From: Phialocephala subalpina
Lineage: Eukaryota; Ascomycota; Leotiomycetes; Helotiales; Mollisiaceae
NCBI GenBank assembly: GCA_900073065.1
Contig: FJOG01000001.1
Coordinates: forward strand, 1,706,439 to 1,770,438
Reading direction: 5' to 3'
DNA: 64,000 nt
Under the pieces are notes generated by a model. The model was given only the letters and a program-made list of their open reading frames with translations, made no database searches and had not been told where the DNA came from. Below, one piece after another: positions 33,827 through 46,748 of the stretch (position 1 is the first letter of the stretch; each line of letters opens with the position of its first letter). The position numbers and the translations under genes are program-made.

Positions 33827-36433
33827 TAAACCTTGTGTAACGTTCGACGAGTGGTGAATCGAGGTGATGTGATATCGGCTTCGCTTTGGTAGATTATCGA
33901 ACTCGAGAGGCTTGAGAAGGTTTGAGGACTAGAAAAACAAAGATTATAGTATTAGATCTGTGCGAATGTTCGAGTCCGCAACCGTGATTCAAAGAGTATA
34001 TGACCAAGAACAACCAACAAAGGGAATGAAACAAACTTCGAGAAACAAAAGTCACAATGATCTGAACAGGCTTCCAGAAACGGCGGCCCCATTCATAACC
34101 ACTCCATCTCTTTGTCTCCCCTACCTGTTCTTCCACTGTTCTATCACCCACCTTTCGTCATAGGGCTCAGGTTACTGATTCCATAGCGGTAACAGCCTCT
34201 CTTTCGGCGTGCATATTCTCCGGCACTGGCACTGCAGAGTCTCTAGCTCGAGGTCCATTTCGAGTCGACCGTGTATCTTCGAATAGACTTTTTGCATGCG
34301 AGAATAGGTACAGCTCTCATTGCGACGGCGGTTCGAGGGGCCAGAGGATTCACAGGCTGGAGAAAGCGCTTTGCGACGAGCCTAACTTGGTGAGGCAGTG
34401 CAGTCTGGTCGAGGAGATGAGTCTTTGGGTTGACAGGCTCTGGGCGCTTCAAGAAGAAAGTCGTTTCATGAGGGTCGCTTGCGCGGAGAAATGATTGGGT
34501 GTTGTTGCGCGCGAGAATCTTTAGGCGCGATTGGATGACAAAGGGGAGGAAGTGAGTCGAGAGTTTGACGGAATCACGAGAGAGAATTCTTCGGACCAGT
34601 TGGACCACACGTCGAGCCATAGACCGGTTCTTTCCGCTGAGCTCTTCGAGCCTGAATTGTGGTTCAGTTTTGCATCACGAACCAGCGCTTTCCATCGAAT
34701 GATAGACTAACCCCATGTGACCTCGAGCAGGACTCCGCCGCAGCGATCGTCGGCAAGGAGTTTCGTCTCCGGCCTCTGTTCAGCTTCATTGGAATGGCTG
34801 TGCGACCAGTCGGACGACCCAAGTGCTTCCTTGGGCTGCGATTGAGTCTCAGAAAGAAGACCTATCAATTGTGCAGTTTTGTATGAGATCGTCGAGTACA
34901 TGTTTTTGGCCCCGAGATTCCGGACTTTGCATGAAGTCGGTTCGCCCCCAAGGCTTTCTCGACCCAAGGTTGAAGCCTCGCTTTCGTTCGCCTCTTTTCC
35001 TTCCCTTGAGGCATGGAGTGAAATGCTCAAGGATGGGATGGCACGGGGATGCAATGGGATGAAGTCCGTGATGCTCGAATCCTTGTCCTTGCCGTCTGCA
35101 TTCTCTTTCGTGCAGCTCGATCCCTCCATAACATCCGTGTGAGAGATATTATTGCCCCGCATCAGTACGTACCGTACAGTACCAACTCAACCTTGAAGAA
35201 CAAAAACATGCATCAACCATCAAACGGCCATTGCCGCGGCCGCTGCTCTCCCGCTCCTGGCGCGGACCCCATCCCAGTCCATCGGCTTCTGGTGGGAGGA
35301 GAGAGGTGACACCCGATATCGTACCCAAAGTCGCACCACAACATGCGAGAAGAGGGCCGAACAACGTGAAGACGAGAACGAGGAGGATGTTTACCAGTTG
35401 TTCGCATGATTTAGATGAGGGAGGAAGAGAATGCGAAGCGTGAAGTCCCGATGCGATGTGCAACAAAGGGATATTGAGAAGTGTTATGGTTGAAAGATGT
35501 CGGAGTGGATCACGTGGAGGCGTTTGCGGAAGGACTTGGGATGAAGTTCACGATGCGTTGTTCTGGAAGATGACGACTGTGGCGATTTTCGTCCAATGTT
35601 TTTGTCGAGGGGGGGTAGTCTCACAAATGATGCAAACACGTATGGGATTTGAATGTTTTAACTTCTTCAATTATCCAACCAAGTTACGCAGATGCGCAAG
35701 AACTACACAAATGCGTAACCCAGTTCCCCCGTTTCCATTCCCAAACCCTAACGGAGGAGCAGTGCTCAACTCCTCTCTCTCACCCACCCAATGTCTCTCC
35801 TTCCAGAATTCCTCGAGACATGTTTCTTCTTCCTCTTCTGAGAACGTAATGCCCGTACCAGATCCAGCCTTTTGGCCCATCTAGGGAAGATACGTCTTTG
35901 CTGCTTCTGGGTATCGAAATACCCCCAAAGCAAACACCCCAAATTCCAACCCAAGTCCCAATCCTGAACGCCGTGCTGTGGATTTCGACCCTAAAATGCT
36001 TGAGTGATGAACGAGTGATTAATGTATCAGAGGATGAAAATCAATCAAGAAACAAATAAAAGTCGTGATTGTATATCGTCATCCAGTGATGCACCGTTCC
36101 CACCACCATTCCCTTCTGATCCCATATTCCATCCCGTGGACCCAAGCCCAATGCGTATGCTTCATCCCGATTCGTCATGCTGCGTTCATCCCGAGCCATT
36201 AAGCTGGTATATCCAGATAGCCCGCTGTTTCGCAACGCTCCAGTCCCCTGATCAAACAGAAAAACCCCAATGCGTGAATCAATCGTCTCCAGGACTCTTT
36301 CAATGGGGCGTTCGACGTCCGAGGTGAAGTGAAGAATTTCTGATACTTAGTACCAAAAAAAGCACAATGCAGGTTGTGTGTAGAAGTTTGTAGAAGTTCG
36401 CAAACCAGTCGAGAACTCTAAGCCAGGAAATTT
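33827..36433. other. Intergenic with uncertain minus-strand frames
   Basis: Minus-strand frames at 34243-34620 (125 codons) and 34707-35162 (151 codons) could be two exons with a GTTAGT intron between, but the joined phases do not fit and neither has a known domain. A hydrophobic segment reads on the minus strand near 35310-35410 (NILLVLVFTLFGPLLACC). None of these is strong enough to call. The end is 3' flank of the PRO1-like gene. Confidence 0.45.
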
Positions 36434-38553
36434 CTAGATCAACAAGAAATCCCAGCCCTTCATCTGCATCACGTCTCGCCAGGAAACGTAATGTGCTTCA
36501 CCACCACCAGGACTTAAGCGCCCATCAACGTGTCCCCAGACTTCCTTCAGGAGGCAGGCGACGCGACCGAAACTGCCGAAATTCGCAAGCTCGCTCAAAC
36601 CCATCAGTCGCTCCTCGAAGAATGAGCGGAATGGTGAGTCGGTTGTGCTGACGGAGCCTCCAATGAGGTAGACCCAGACGAGACTGCGATCGAAGCCAGA
36701 TTGACCGGAAGGAATGAATTCCAGGACCTGGGTAAGTTTCGAGACTAGACCAACACAGCTCGCTTGGCTGGGAGTGAAGCCTGGGACGAGACTGCAGAGG
36801 TAGATCCTCGCAGCAATTCTGAATGCAGCTGTGATGTTCTTGCTCAATTGTTTAGGGCTCAGGACGCCGTTGGCATTGAATGGGATCTTTGGTCCGAGTT
36901 CTCCAATCTCAGTAAGACCGATTTGGTCGCCGAGTGCATGAACGTGTTGGCAGAGCGCAATGTCATCCATGCCGTCCTTCTTGAGTGCTTCTAAGCAAGC
37001 AATCTCTGAGATCAGGTACATGACTCTGTCTTCGCAACCCATAAGCTCACGAAGTCCAAGAGATGAGTTGGTCTGTGACAAGTGCTTTTCCCGGTAGGTG
37101 TGGGCGAAAGTTGGAGCACGGCCTTGGATGGTCGATCCCAGAATGTCGATCCAGGCTGTGAGGGTCATGTTGAATGGGATGAGATCATGTGATTCGGAGA
37201 CTGCACGGCTGAGCTCAAGTTTCTGTACAAGGGAGATCGCGGCTTGGAAATGCTGGTGCCATGGGATGTCGGGAAGGGAATCGTCGAATCTGCCTACTGA
37301 GCATTGGAAAAAAATCATGCCGAGGGTTGCCTCGAGAATTTCCGAATGATTGGTATCGCGATTGAGAGCCTCGCAGAGTTCTGAAATTGTTGCATAACGG
37401 TGGCGCATGATATCGTTGTCGATTTGCTCCCCCTGGATGTTCATTGTGGCTTTGCAGTGCTGTGCGGCTATGCTGAGACAGCAGTGAAGGTAGCATTTGT
37501 TGTCCGAGAGAGCGGGGAGAACATAATCGGTACGGGCGGAGCCATGTTGGTTTGTTTCAAGAATTGGGAAGACAGAAGGCAGAACATCTGAGATGAAGTG
37601 GTCGAGTAACCGTTGGTCACCCTCGTCAAGCTCAATGGCGACTTGGCGGACAGTTGAGGGATGGCCGTGTGAGAAATCGAAAAGATTGGTGTTTAATGTT
37701 TCTTCTGCTAACGATTCCCTGCGATCGGTGTAGATGGCGCCTTCCCACTCATTATCGGCTGGAAATGATGGGAGCATTGCTTCGGGAGGTGGTGGTGGAT
37801 GGTAAGTGCTAAATGTTGAAATCGTAGATTCGCGCCTTGTCAAGTTGTCGTTGATGTACATTTGTCTTTCCGTCTTGACGTCGATTTCGTAGGGTGAAAA
37901 TTCAGGGTACATTGATGCATATTGCGAATGGGAGGAGTGCATTTGCGCATTGTATGCAGTGTAGTCGGCAATATGCGGAGGTGCGTTGAAGTCGAAAAGT
38001 GATAATTGAGAATCGATTGAAGCGGACCGAGTGCGATCCAGAGGATCAGAAAATGTTGCCGAGGTGGGAAGAGAATGAGAAAGTCCTGGTGGTGTTTCTG
38101 AGCCAGGTGTCATGACTTGAGTTGTCGCAGAGGAAGTTGTTTTCTCGGTCAACTTCTTCCTCTTAATGATCATCTTGATGTTGTCTTTCTGCAGCCGGCG
38201 TTGATCATTGTTGCTCCACCACATGGGCCGTTTGTATTCGCATCGAAGGCCAAGGTGTTTGCAAGCAGTGCATGAAGGAGAGCCTTCGTCGCACTTCTTT
38301 CTTCGTAGTCGGCATGTGTAGCAACCTTAAATAGTTCAGTCAGTAAGAGCTCTAAGTCGAACCGACGGCAAGGAAACATGACCGGAATTTCACAAGGGAA
38401 ATCCAACAAACCTGTACGCGACCGTCTGTGCATTTGCATCTTTCCTTTCGGTGTCGTATTGGCCTTTGAAGCCGGCTTTGGCTTTGGTTGAGCGACCGCC
38501 ATGGCGACGTTCGTTCTGCCCATCAATTGTGGATTGGGGGGTTGTGTTGACAT
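36434..38553 (-). CDS. pro1: Zn2Cys6 transcription factor, PRO1/ADV-1 type
   Basis: Exons 38553-38412 and 38325-36434 give 677 residues. The Zn2Cys6 cluster is C49-x2-C52-x6-C59-x6-C66-x2-C69-x6-C76, split by an 86-bp intron after the Gly before Cys49. It is followed at once by LRCEYKRPMWWSNNDQRRLQ and IKMIIKRKKLTEK, the stretch I recognise from Sordaria PRO1 and Neurospora ADV-1. The C-terminal half is a fungal-TF-type helical domain (QRLLDHFISDVLPSVFPI onward). In those fungi the protein governs hyphal fusion, wall integrity and fruiting-body development. Met11 and Met18 are alternative starts. It is transcribed away from a 4.6-kb non-coding interval. Confidence 0.88.
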
Positions 38554-41500
38554 TTGTACCTCGCATGCAAATGGTGGGGGCAGGCGTGGCTCGAGCCTAG
38601 CGGATCCGGGTCGAGGTACCTTTTGGTGCGATATTGCGGCGATGGGAGACTGGGATGTGCCGAGTCGATTATTGGCGAGACCAGGGACCGATTAATTTAT
38701 TAATGAATGACGGGTCAAAGCAAGTCCAGCTTAACTTTGATACTCGAGAGTGAGGTTGAGAAGAGGGACGGCGGAGAGGATAAGGACGGCGACGGGAGGG
38801 AGGGACACACTGATGGCCTTCAATTCTCGTAGCGCCAGAATTGCTTGAAGCTGTGTGTTGGATACCTATATATGAAAGCTCTGCAAAATGCAGCTCAAGC
38901 CATCGATTATCCAGAGTTCTATTTCTGGACATCAAATGAGATGATGCTATTGCTGGCAAGCCCAGAAAACCGCCTATTGCTCCCTGAGTCGGCATGCACA
39001 CGTGCGGCTAGTACTAGGGTTGGTGTAGGGTTGTCGTGTGGTACCGTTAAACTGACTAGGAGTTAACTGAAGGAAAACCAGGTCTCAGCCAGCAAGAAGA
39101 GAGGACTCGAAAAGCGAATGTCTGCGGGCAGAAAGACCAACGTTGGTTGGCTCCATATTGGGCACCACACCAGTAGAAAGCATTGTACAAGGGGGCCAGC
39201 CTGGATCAAGGCCGGAGGGAATTGTGGCTAGCCAGTGGGGAAGAAGACAACCAAAGATGGCAGGAGAGGGGCTATTTTCGAGAGGCGCCTCATGCATGCA
39301 GACTTCCATATTCGTTCTGCCATTGGCTATCAATGCATATATCCCAGCTCCACGACGAGGAGCTAAGGCCCAAAGTAGCTCATACACCCTCTTAGCGTGG
39401 TAGCCTCACAGGAGGATGATTCGAGTATCTTGACGATCACGACGTGGGATCTCCTGCCGAATAGTGGTGGCTTTCTCCTCTGCCGTCAGGGTCCCCTCCC
39501 CTGGCCCATGCGTTCTGCAGGGCCATATGCAACTCGATAGCTACCCATGCTAGTGTCAATCAATTCGCACTGCTGACCTGCATATTCGTCAAAGCTCTCA
39601 CAGACCTCCTCTGAAAGTCTTTCTTCGACGGGAGGCCGCGTGCGGGCAGATAGGTCGCTGCAGAAGCTTCCCTCGAGCTTCGTCTGCACGTCCAGAGCTC
39701 GACGGCCGTCCGAATTGTGCGCCGATGATCTGCGAATCGCGTGCCGGTCTAGCTTTCCCCATTCTTCGCGGTGGTTTGCAGAGTTTGAGCCAGCTTGGTG
39801 CAATCTTGTGCCGAGTGGAGGCAACTCCGTCCTGGCAGGAGCAGGTCGAAAACCCTGGCAACTGACCGTATCAGGCGAGCGAAGTCGGCGGTGAAAGAAA
39901 AGCCTCTCTCAGTCGTGCGAAAGCCCAAGGCCTTGAAAGCAGCAGATTCTCGAGATTCCGTATCTCACGTTCGTCGAATCGTGTAGCGCCAAAGGGCGGT
40001 CAAGCTGAGATTGGCCCGCTCACCAACCACTCAGGAGGGGCAATGAGTGTCGTCAAGTCCCCTCATCACGCGATGCAAGGCCGGTCTCTTCCAGTCCTGC
40101 TTCCAGTCCTGCTTCCAGCCTCGTCCCGTCTGCTATCCTCGGAGTGGGAGTAGTGTCCGCAGCGTCGTGGTTGCCATGCCCCTGTCTTACTCCAATGAGT
40201 CGCATCCGACGTGGGTGATGAGTGGTTGACGTTGGAGGAACGTTGTGATGAGGCGAACGTTAGCCTGTGAAGTGCGGCAGCACGGGAGCCAACAGGGAGC
40301 GGAATGCATGGGTGGCCGATGGTGGCAGGCCTCGTAGTGCATTGTGTTCCCTGGAAAATACCCTAGCTCGGCAAGGTTTAATTGGGTTCAGCAGGGTTTC
40401 GAGCACACCCCTCTTCGGTGCTTAGGCCAATGGGTGCCCGCAACTCTCCCCGCACCTTTCAACCGCACGCGATCCTGGTCCATGTGGCATATTTCATGCA
40501 GCACGATAACGACCGTTGCTCTGACCGCCTTCGTTATTTAAAGCAACATAATTGTTCCCAATACGGGTCGTTAAGGGCCATTCGAACTATTGATTGCTAA
40601 TTTTGTCCCTTTCCCGTGCGTGACAGAGGGCGCCAAATGGTGACAATAACCGCCCGATGCAGATCTATTTTTGCACATTAACCATTGAACAATGTTGGCA
40701 AATTAGTCTCACTTTGCTTCTCGAGTTCGAGAACTCCCCCACACTTTGTCATGTCGATGGTTCGCTTTCTGCCCAACTCTTGGACTCCCTCCCTTGAGGC
40801 TTTCCGAGCGGGCTGATTTTCGGCAGCATGCGCTCCTTGCGCACCATGGTAATATCATCGAGCAAAGTCGCTCCTCCATGTCTCATCGACAGAGGATCGA
40901 TCGTGCACGCACACGCCACGGAGTATCCATGGAGCACTCTTGTGCACACAATCGAAGATTTCGTTTAATGCTCTGCTCAATCCAGCAATTTCTCATTCCG
41001 CGGCGCGCGGATCGCGTTCATGGCGGGGATCATATGTCATGATGCTTATTGATAATTGTGATAGCGAGTGCCGGTCAGGGGGTTCTCGCTTAAAATCGTC
41101 GCAATGGGCAAAGTTCGAAAAACGAGATCTTCAAACGGCAGGCTTAAGCTTCGTTGCGGGTGCGGATCTTGGGTGCGGGATCTGGCTTTCAAGAACGCCT
41201 CGTCTGGCTTGGCTTAGCAAATCTCGAAATTCAAATATCAAAATCGTCCGCTTGACGCGAAAAGCTTAATCCTCATTTCAAGACTCGTCTAGGAATTCCA
41301 AAAAGATGTGACATGGACCAGCAATGCGACCCAGACTCGGTTCTGTCATATTTGACTTTCAAGAAACGAGCTGGGTGATGAGGATGCGACCTCCCGTTTC
41401 TCCACAATCCCGGTTGGGCACCTTGGGTGCTTGCTGAAGATTTTGGCTTCCAGCCCTGCTATTCGCTTCTGGCAAACTCTTGAAAACATCGTGATACCCT

Positions 41501-43174
41501 CTTTTGCCCCTCCAGGTCTCGGATTCGTGAACCATTACATATTCCCTTGGAAGTGATCTATCTCATGAAGGATTCCATCAAGGGATCTCGCATGAGCTTT
41601 CAGTCATGTGAGACTGGTGTGAGTGCCTTCTTGCTCAGACATTGGTCGGAGCATAATCTCAGACCTGGGGAACCGTTGATTGAGTCTCGGACGAATGTTC
41701 AGGTAGTACGTCCGTATGGACTCTCGTAGGTGGAGAGTTTCTCCGTCGGTACGAATAATGGTTCGTTTTGTACCAGTACGTGAATTTGAGAGGATTTGCT
41801 GCCAGAGGCGGCCCAATGTCTTTGTCATGTGAACTCTCAGCTGGATCAATCCTCGCATTGAGAATGAAGGCATCGTGACCGGAGAAGCATTCACCGCTGG
41901 CGAGTGAAAACTGTTTATCGTGATGATCCGAATTCATTCGAACATCGTGAAAATTGGACAAAACCATTGAGGCCTAAGATGTCGAGATGCAGTGTTGTTG
42001 AGATTTGACATATCTCGTGCAACCATCACTCATGGCTGTTCCGGTGTTCGCCTGCAAACGCCACCAGCTACGTTTTAGCCACTGAGATGGGGGCGGGAAC
42101 GCACAGAACGGCATCTAGGATATCTTGCATATTGGATGAATTGATCCTTGAACAGGTTCCATTGTCTGTGAGCAATGGACTTGTTGTCGTGATGGTCTTG
42201 CAGAACAGCTGCATTCAACCATAGTTCTTGTAGGTGTGTTTGGTTTCCGCCCCGCAATTGCTGCCAATACCCACAAACTGTCCTCATGCCGCCAACTAAG
42301 TCCATCTGGCGATTTCTGTCATTGAGCGGATGCTGCCGATCCCCTCCCTCTCCGCAGACCGTCTTCACCGTCCCTTTAGATCACCGGGCCGCTCCCTTCG
42401 TGGATCGCAATTGCAAGAAAGGGGGTTTCTCGAGTTTGCGGGCATCTTCACAGCTTCATTGGCTTCATGAAACAGAGCTTGATAAAGATTCCCTTCGGTT
42501 ACAGCGGATTAAGGCCAGGAAGGGTCTTCTCGTCCCGTCGCACCGAGTCCATCGTTGTTCGAGAATAGCTAGATCTCTTAGCATTGGACGAATCGTTGTC
42601 GGCAGAAGGGTTGAGACAAAGGTAGGCCGGCGGTTAGCATCTATAAATGTGCCCAATCATAGGCGAGCTACCTTCAACCATGAAAATTCCAAAAAGGATC
42701 CTGCATCGCAATTGGCACATCCTGCATTCCTGTCTCTTCGCCTGCATCTAGTGCTCTCTCACTGGTGGGCTGCTGCAACGTGGGGTCGTTTCTCTGCAGC
42801 GACACCCGAACTCCAGCCAACAGAGGAAGAAGCCGCTGAATATTGTCAAGAATAGTCATGCAGAACACTGAGCACAGGTCACATTGCAGACCTCCTGTAC
42901 TGGCATCATGCTGGCCATTGGCGCTTTGACGAAGTCCTCACTGTTCAGAGCGGTTGAGCTCGATACATATACTCTCGTAGGCGCCGGCATCCTCATAGCC
43001 TTCCCTTTTGATGCTTCTGACCTTTTGCGACGTACAACTTTGATTATCAGCGATTTCTTACCTCATCGCCGTACTGTACTCAATATCATACTCTAGAGAA
43101 TTGACCGGCAACGGTAACAGCTAGCAGTCTAGCACTTCCTTCACTCAAAGATACCCCACCATATATCAGGCAAT
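38554..43174. promoter_or_regulatory. 4.6-kb non-coding interval between divergent PRO1 and SAM/PH genes
   Basis: Two start codons point outwards from this gap. The frames inside (up to 189 codons at 42286-42855) overlap, lack domains and show no splice logic. Long upstream regions and leaders are common for developmental regulators in filamentous fungi, so large 5' UTRs and regulatory sites are the simplest reading. It holds a 12-bp x3 tandem repeat (40088-40123). An unnoticed non-coding RNA or relic gene is possible. Confidence 0.5.
40088..40123. repeat. Three tandem copies of a 12-bp unit
   Basis: CTTCCAGTCCTG occurs twice in a row and is followed by a third copy, CTTCCAGCCTCG, with two changes. 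Confidence 0.85.
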
Positions 43175-45770
43175 ATGGTAAGTCTCCGGTGTCCAGAAAG
43201 ATGCTTTCGAGTACCGGTATTGACTGTTTACTAGCCTAACTACTCACCACAAACACCGATCGATCCCCGCGTGGAGATGTTCCAGAAGGGACAACCCATC
43301 GATGCGTTCTTTAACATGAAGGCGCTGGCGCCACGACCTGTATCTGATGCGACAGAGATGTTCGACACAGACTTCGAGGACAGCGACGTAGAAGAAAGTA
43401 ATTCGCCGCGGTTAAGTGTGAACTCAGTGAGTAGACATCATCGTCCTTGGCTCTCATCTGCTGACGATATCGAAGAGTGGGAGACAAAGTGAGCGGACAT
43501 TATCCTCTTTCGAAGAGGTACACACACCGAGTCCAACCCAGAACGAGTTCGAGGGCTTTAATTTCGATATATCAATGAAGCCGGCCGTTGAGGGACCAAG
43601 AGGACCACATCTCTTCCGGAGTTCCGTCGACTCCTCGATCGAAATAGATGATGACGAGTATACCGAGCTCGCTATGTCGCCAATGACACCGAGACCGAGC
43701 AGTATACAAAGAGCAGCAATGGCAATGAGCACAACCAGAATCCCAGATGTACCAAGCCGCCAGCACCGCCATCTCAGCACGCTAACAGACGCTGTCGAGC
43801 ATGAGAACCCGAACGAGATTGCGCTATGGACACCAAGACAAGTTGCAAGATGGATGTATAACGCTGGCTTCGAGCCATCCATCGTTGAGAAGTTCGAGGA
43901 GAATGATATTTCCGGTGCCATCCTGATCACTCTCAAGTTTGAAGACCTCCGAGAGCTTGACATACAGTCTTTTGGGCAACGCACGAAGGTCTGGAATGAG
44001 ATCCATGTCCTCAGGGACAGCAAGCCAAGCACACCAGCACCTCCCACACCCATCGAAGAGGTTGCGTCGCCGTGCGTAGATCGCCTGCCAAGACACTCAT
44101 CGAGAAGAAGAGATGGTTCAAGAAGGCGTGAAGGCTCAACAAAGAGAGAAGGTTCGAGGAGAAGAGGAGGGTCGCGAAGGAGGGACGGCTCAAGAAAGCG
44201 ATCCGAGTCCGCGGACTGTGGTTCAGATGAGCAGCCAAGACGACACAAGTCCAAGAGACGACACCGAAAGCGCAGCCACGAGGATATCATCTCACCTCTT
44301 GAGTCTGTTTCTATCGTTGGCATTGAGCAAATCATGCCTAAGCCACACAAGTGCGCTAAGGGTGAAAATTGCTCGAAATGGCGGAAGCAACAACGACTCA
44401 TCGAAAGCTTCAAGAAGGACCACCCACTCACTCCTGATGGTGGATCCATATGGATCGCTGGCGATCCAGGAAACCCACTTACTGCTGAGGCCATCGATAT
44501 GAACCGACCTGTCTCTGAGGCAGTACCTTCTGTTGTCGCCTCTTCAGACGTCCTTGGTCCTGGTCCTGTCCCTGCCTTCCGTCACTTGGAAGAGGCCAGC
44601 CTTCGAAATGTCCAATCTCGTGATCCTCAAGAGAACGTCAAGCAGTTCATCAAGTTTCAGCACATGGATCCTCAACAAGTAATGTGGACGTCCGAGGAAC
44701 CACCGACTCCTCCATATGAGATGTTCCCAGCTCTCCAGACTCCCCATGTTGGACACGCTCCCGCTCAAGCACCTGTTGCTGGCCTTCGTGGTCTTCCAAG
44801 ACTTGCAATCCCACCTCCTCGTCCAGCGCCACCACAACAACGATCCGCAAGCGCCCAAGCATTCTCTCCGTACCGTATGGAGCGCGTCGAAGCCATGTCT
44901 CCAGATCTTCGCAACGCAACACAATCTCCCTCCACGGCGGTCTACCGCTTCGGCACCCCTTTCTCTGAGATGGACATTCCCGTGACTGCAGTCCCTCTCG
45001 GCCCAGTAGCACGAGACGCGTCCCAGTCTGTCCCACCCAACATGTCTTACCGCCACGCACCCGCACCAGCCCTAGTAGCACCGCCGCAACGAACCCAGTC
45101 CCGAGCCTCAGCTCGTCGTCCCTCCTTCGCCATGCCCCGCGTCGACGAGAATGTCTCAACCGCTCCCCCAACTCAGACAAGGTTCCGCCCTGAACAAACC
45201 CAGCCTCCTCCCACGCACTACCGTCAAAACTCCAACCCCAATTCCTATCCTTGGTCTCCTGTCCAGGAGCCAACTCAACGTACCGCCGACGATATCGCTC
45301 ACGCTGGATGGATGAAGAAGCGCAAGACCAGGATGCTTCGTCATGAGTGGCACGAGCACCACTTTACGCTCAAGGGCACGCGTCTCTCCATGCACAAAGA
45401 CGCACGCGCACTCGAGACCCTCGAGTACATTGACGTTGATGACTATGCGATCGCCTGCTCCTCTCTCGCGTCAGGAAGCAAGCTTAATGCTGCTTTCAAG
45501 GCGATGAACATCTCTCTCGGAGACAAGAGCAAGAAAGACGAAGCGGCGTTTGCGTTCCAGCTCATTCCCGCCGCAATTGACAAGGGACAGAAGTTGAGGA
45601 AGCGAGAGTTTGCCGACGACAAGGATGCTGCTGCGAAGGCGAAAACGCATTACTTTGCAGTGAAGTCGAGGGATGAGAGAATCGATTGGATGCGGGAGTT
45701 GATGCTCGCGAAGGCGTTGAAGCAGAAGAGTGAAGGTTATGAGGTCAATGTCAACGGGAACATGATCTAA
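43175..45770 (+). CDS. SAM and PH domain protein (Boi/Pob1-like cell-cortex scaffold)
   Basis: Exons 43175-43177, 43235-43426 and 43476-45770 give 829 residues. Exon 1 codes for the initiator Met alone before a GTAAGT donor. A SAM domain lies at about 182-246 (LWTPRQVARWMYNAGFEPSI, then ELDIQSFGQRTKVWNEI). Next comes a basic Arg/Ser region, then CAKGENCSKWRKQQ, and a Pro-rich stretch. The C-terminus is a PH domain (about 674-812: AGWMKKRKTRMLRHEWHEHH through YFAVKSRDERIDWMREL). Boi1/2 and Pob1 proteins bind phosphoinositides and formins or Cdc42 at growth sites; here no SH3 domain is present. The second intron ends at an AAG, joining NS to SGRQSERTLSSFEEV. A cortical polarity role is inferred. 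Confidence 0.85.
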
Positions 45771-46748
45771 ACCCCATTCAGCAATCTACCCATTCATTAA
45801 TACAAGTTCGAACAAGAGGGGATGAAAAGGGGCGATGAAAGTGGTGATGCCACTCATTCTTTTTAGGAGGATCTTCATCGACGTTACTTTTTATTTATGA
45901 TAGCGAGCGGCATTGGTATTTATGACGATACTTTAGTAGGCGGCATTTTTGGGCGTTATCTTCGGTTGAATACCCACCACTTCACTGGAGGTCGAAGAGG
46001 GTTGTGATGGAATGGCATTAGAACACTCCTTTATGGATTGGAATAGTTAATTAAATAAAATGATACCGAGCAAAGCTTTCCAAATTGAATTCAAAGTGAT
46101 TTCCTTAGCAACATGAAATTCCACCTTCCTTCCATATTCTACCTTCGGAAAGGACTGAAGGTACTCGTCAAGCACTTGCTTCCAACCACACACACTCTCC
46201 TTTCCACTGAGTCCCCAGAGGAAGACGCTCTCCTACTTTCCCTAGCGGTAGAATCAATTGTCCCTCACCATCTGGATGCCCAAGAACTCGGTGTCAGTAT
46301 TTCCTATTTCAAGCACTTCAAAGAGGAGAGTAGAATGTCCCAGAAGCCTCGGGATATTTAAGACTATGGAAACAATCGAGAAAGGGGGATATTTCTCCGA
46401 GAAGGTGGGCTTGGTACTCCTCTCCGTATGTACATAGATGGTAGAGGGACGCCAGTCAAGCGTCCAGAAAGTCGAAGACTGCTATACCATCACAATAAAG
46501 TAAACATCAGTTAGCATCAAATAACCTGATCAAGCCACTTGGCAATATAAAGCTTCGCCGTTCGAGTCTCGAGGGTGTGTATACTCAGTAGGATAGGTTT
46601 CTTGATAGTATACAATACCTCTATGCTTTCTTCGGATCCTTCGATTTCCCGTACACTATTGTACATGCTCCTCATATAGACTTATGCCTAAACGCCGGCT
46701 CATGGGTCCCAATATGCTACAATCGTTCCATCCTCCCTTTCAAGTTTC
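45771..46748. other. Convergent intergenic region
   Basis: 3' flanks of the SAM/PH gene and of the mitochondrial ribosomal gene. An 82-codon plus-strand frame (46113-46361) has no known domain. Confidence 0.55.

Noticed and set aside
34243..35162. Two minus-strand frames (125 and 151 codons) as a two-exon gene
   Set aside because: The only good donor and acceptor do not join them in phase, and neither part has a recognisable family.
35149..35880. Minus-strand hydrophobic frame near 35350 joined to an acidic frame at 35671-35880
   Set aside because: No convincing splice sites and no known domain; a hydrophobic run alone is not enough.
42286..42855. 189-codon open frame upstream of the SAM/PH gene
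   Set aside because: No domain, basic and Ser/His-rich composition typical of chance frames, and overlapped by frames on the other strand.
44544..45273. Minus-strand frames of 170 and 207 codons
   Set aside because: Antisense shadows of the SAM/PH gene, whose domains are clear on the plus strand.
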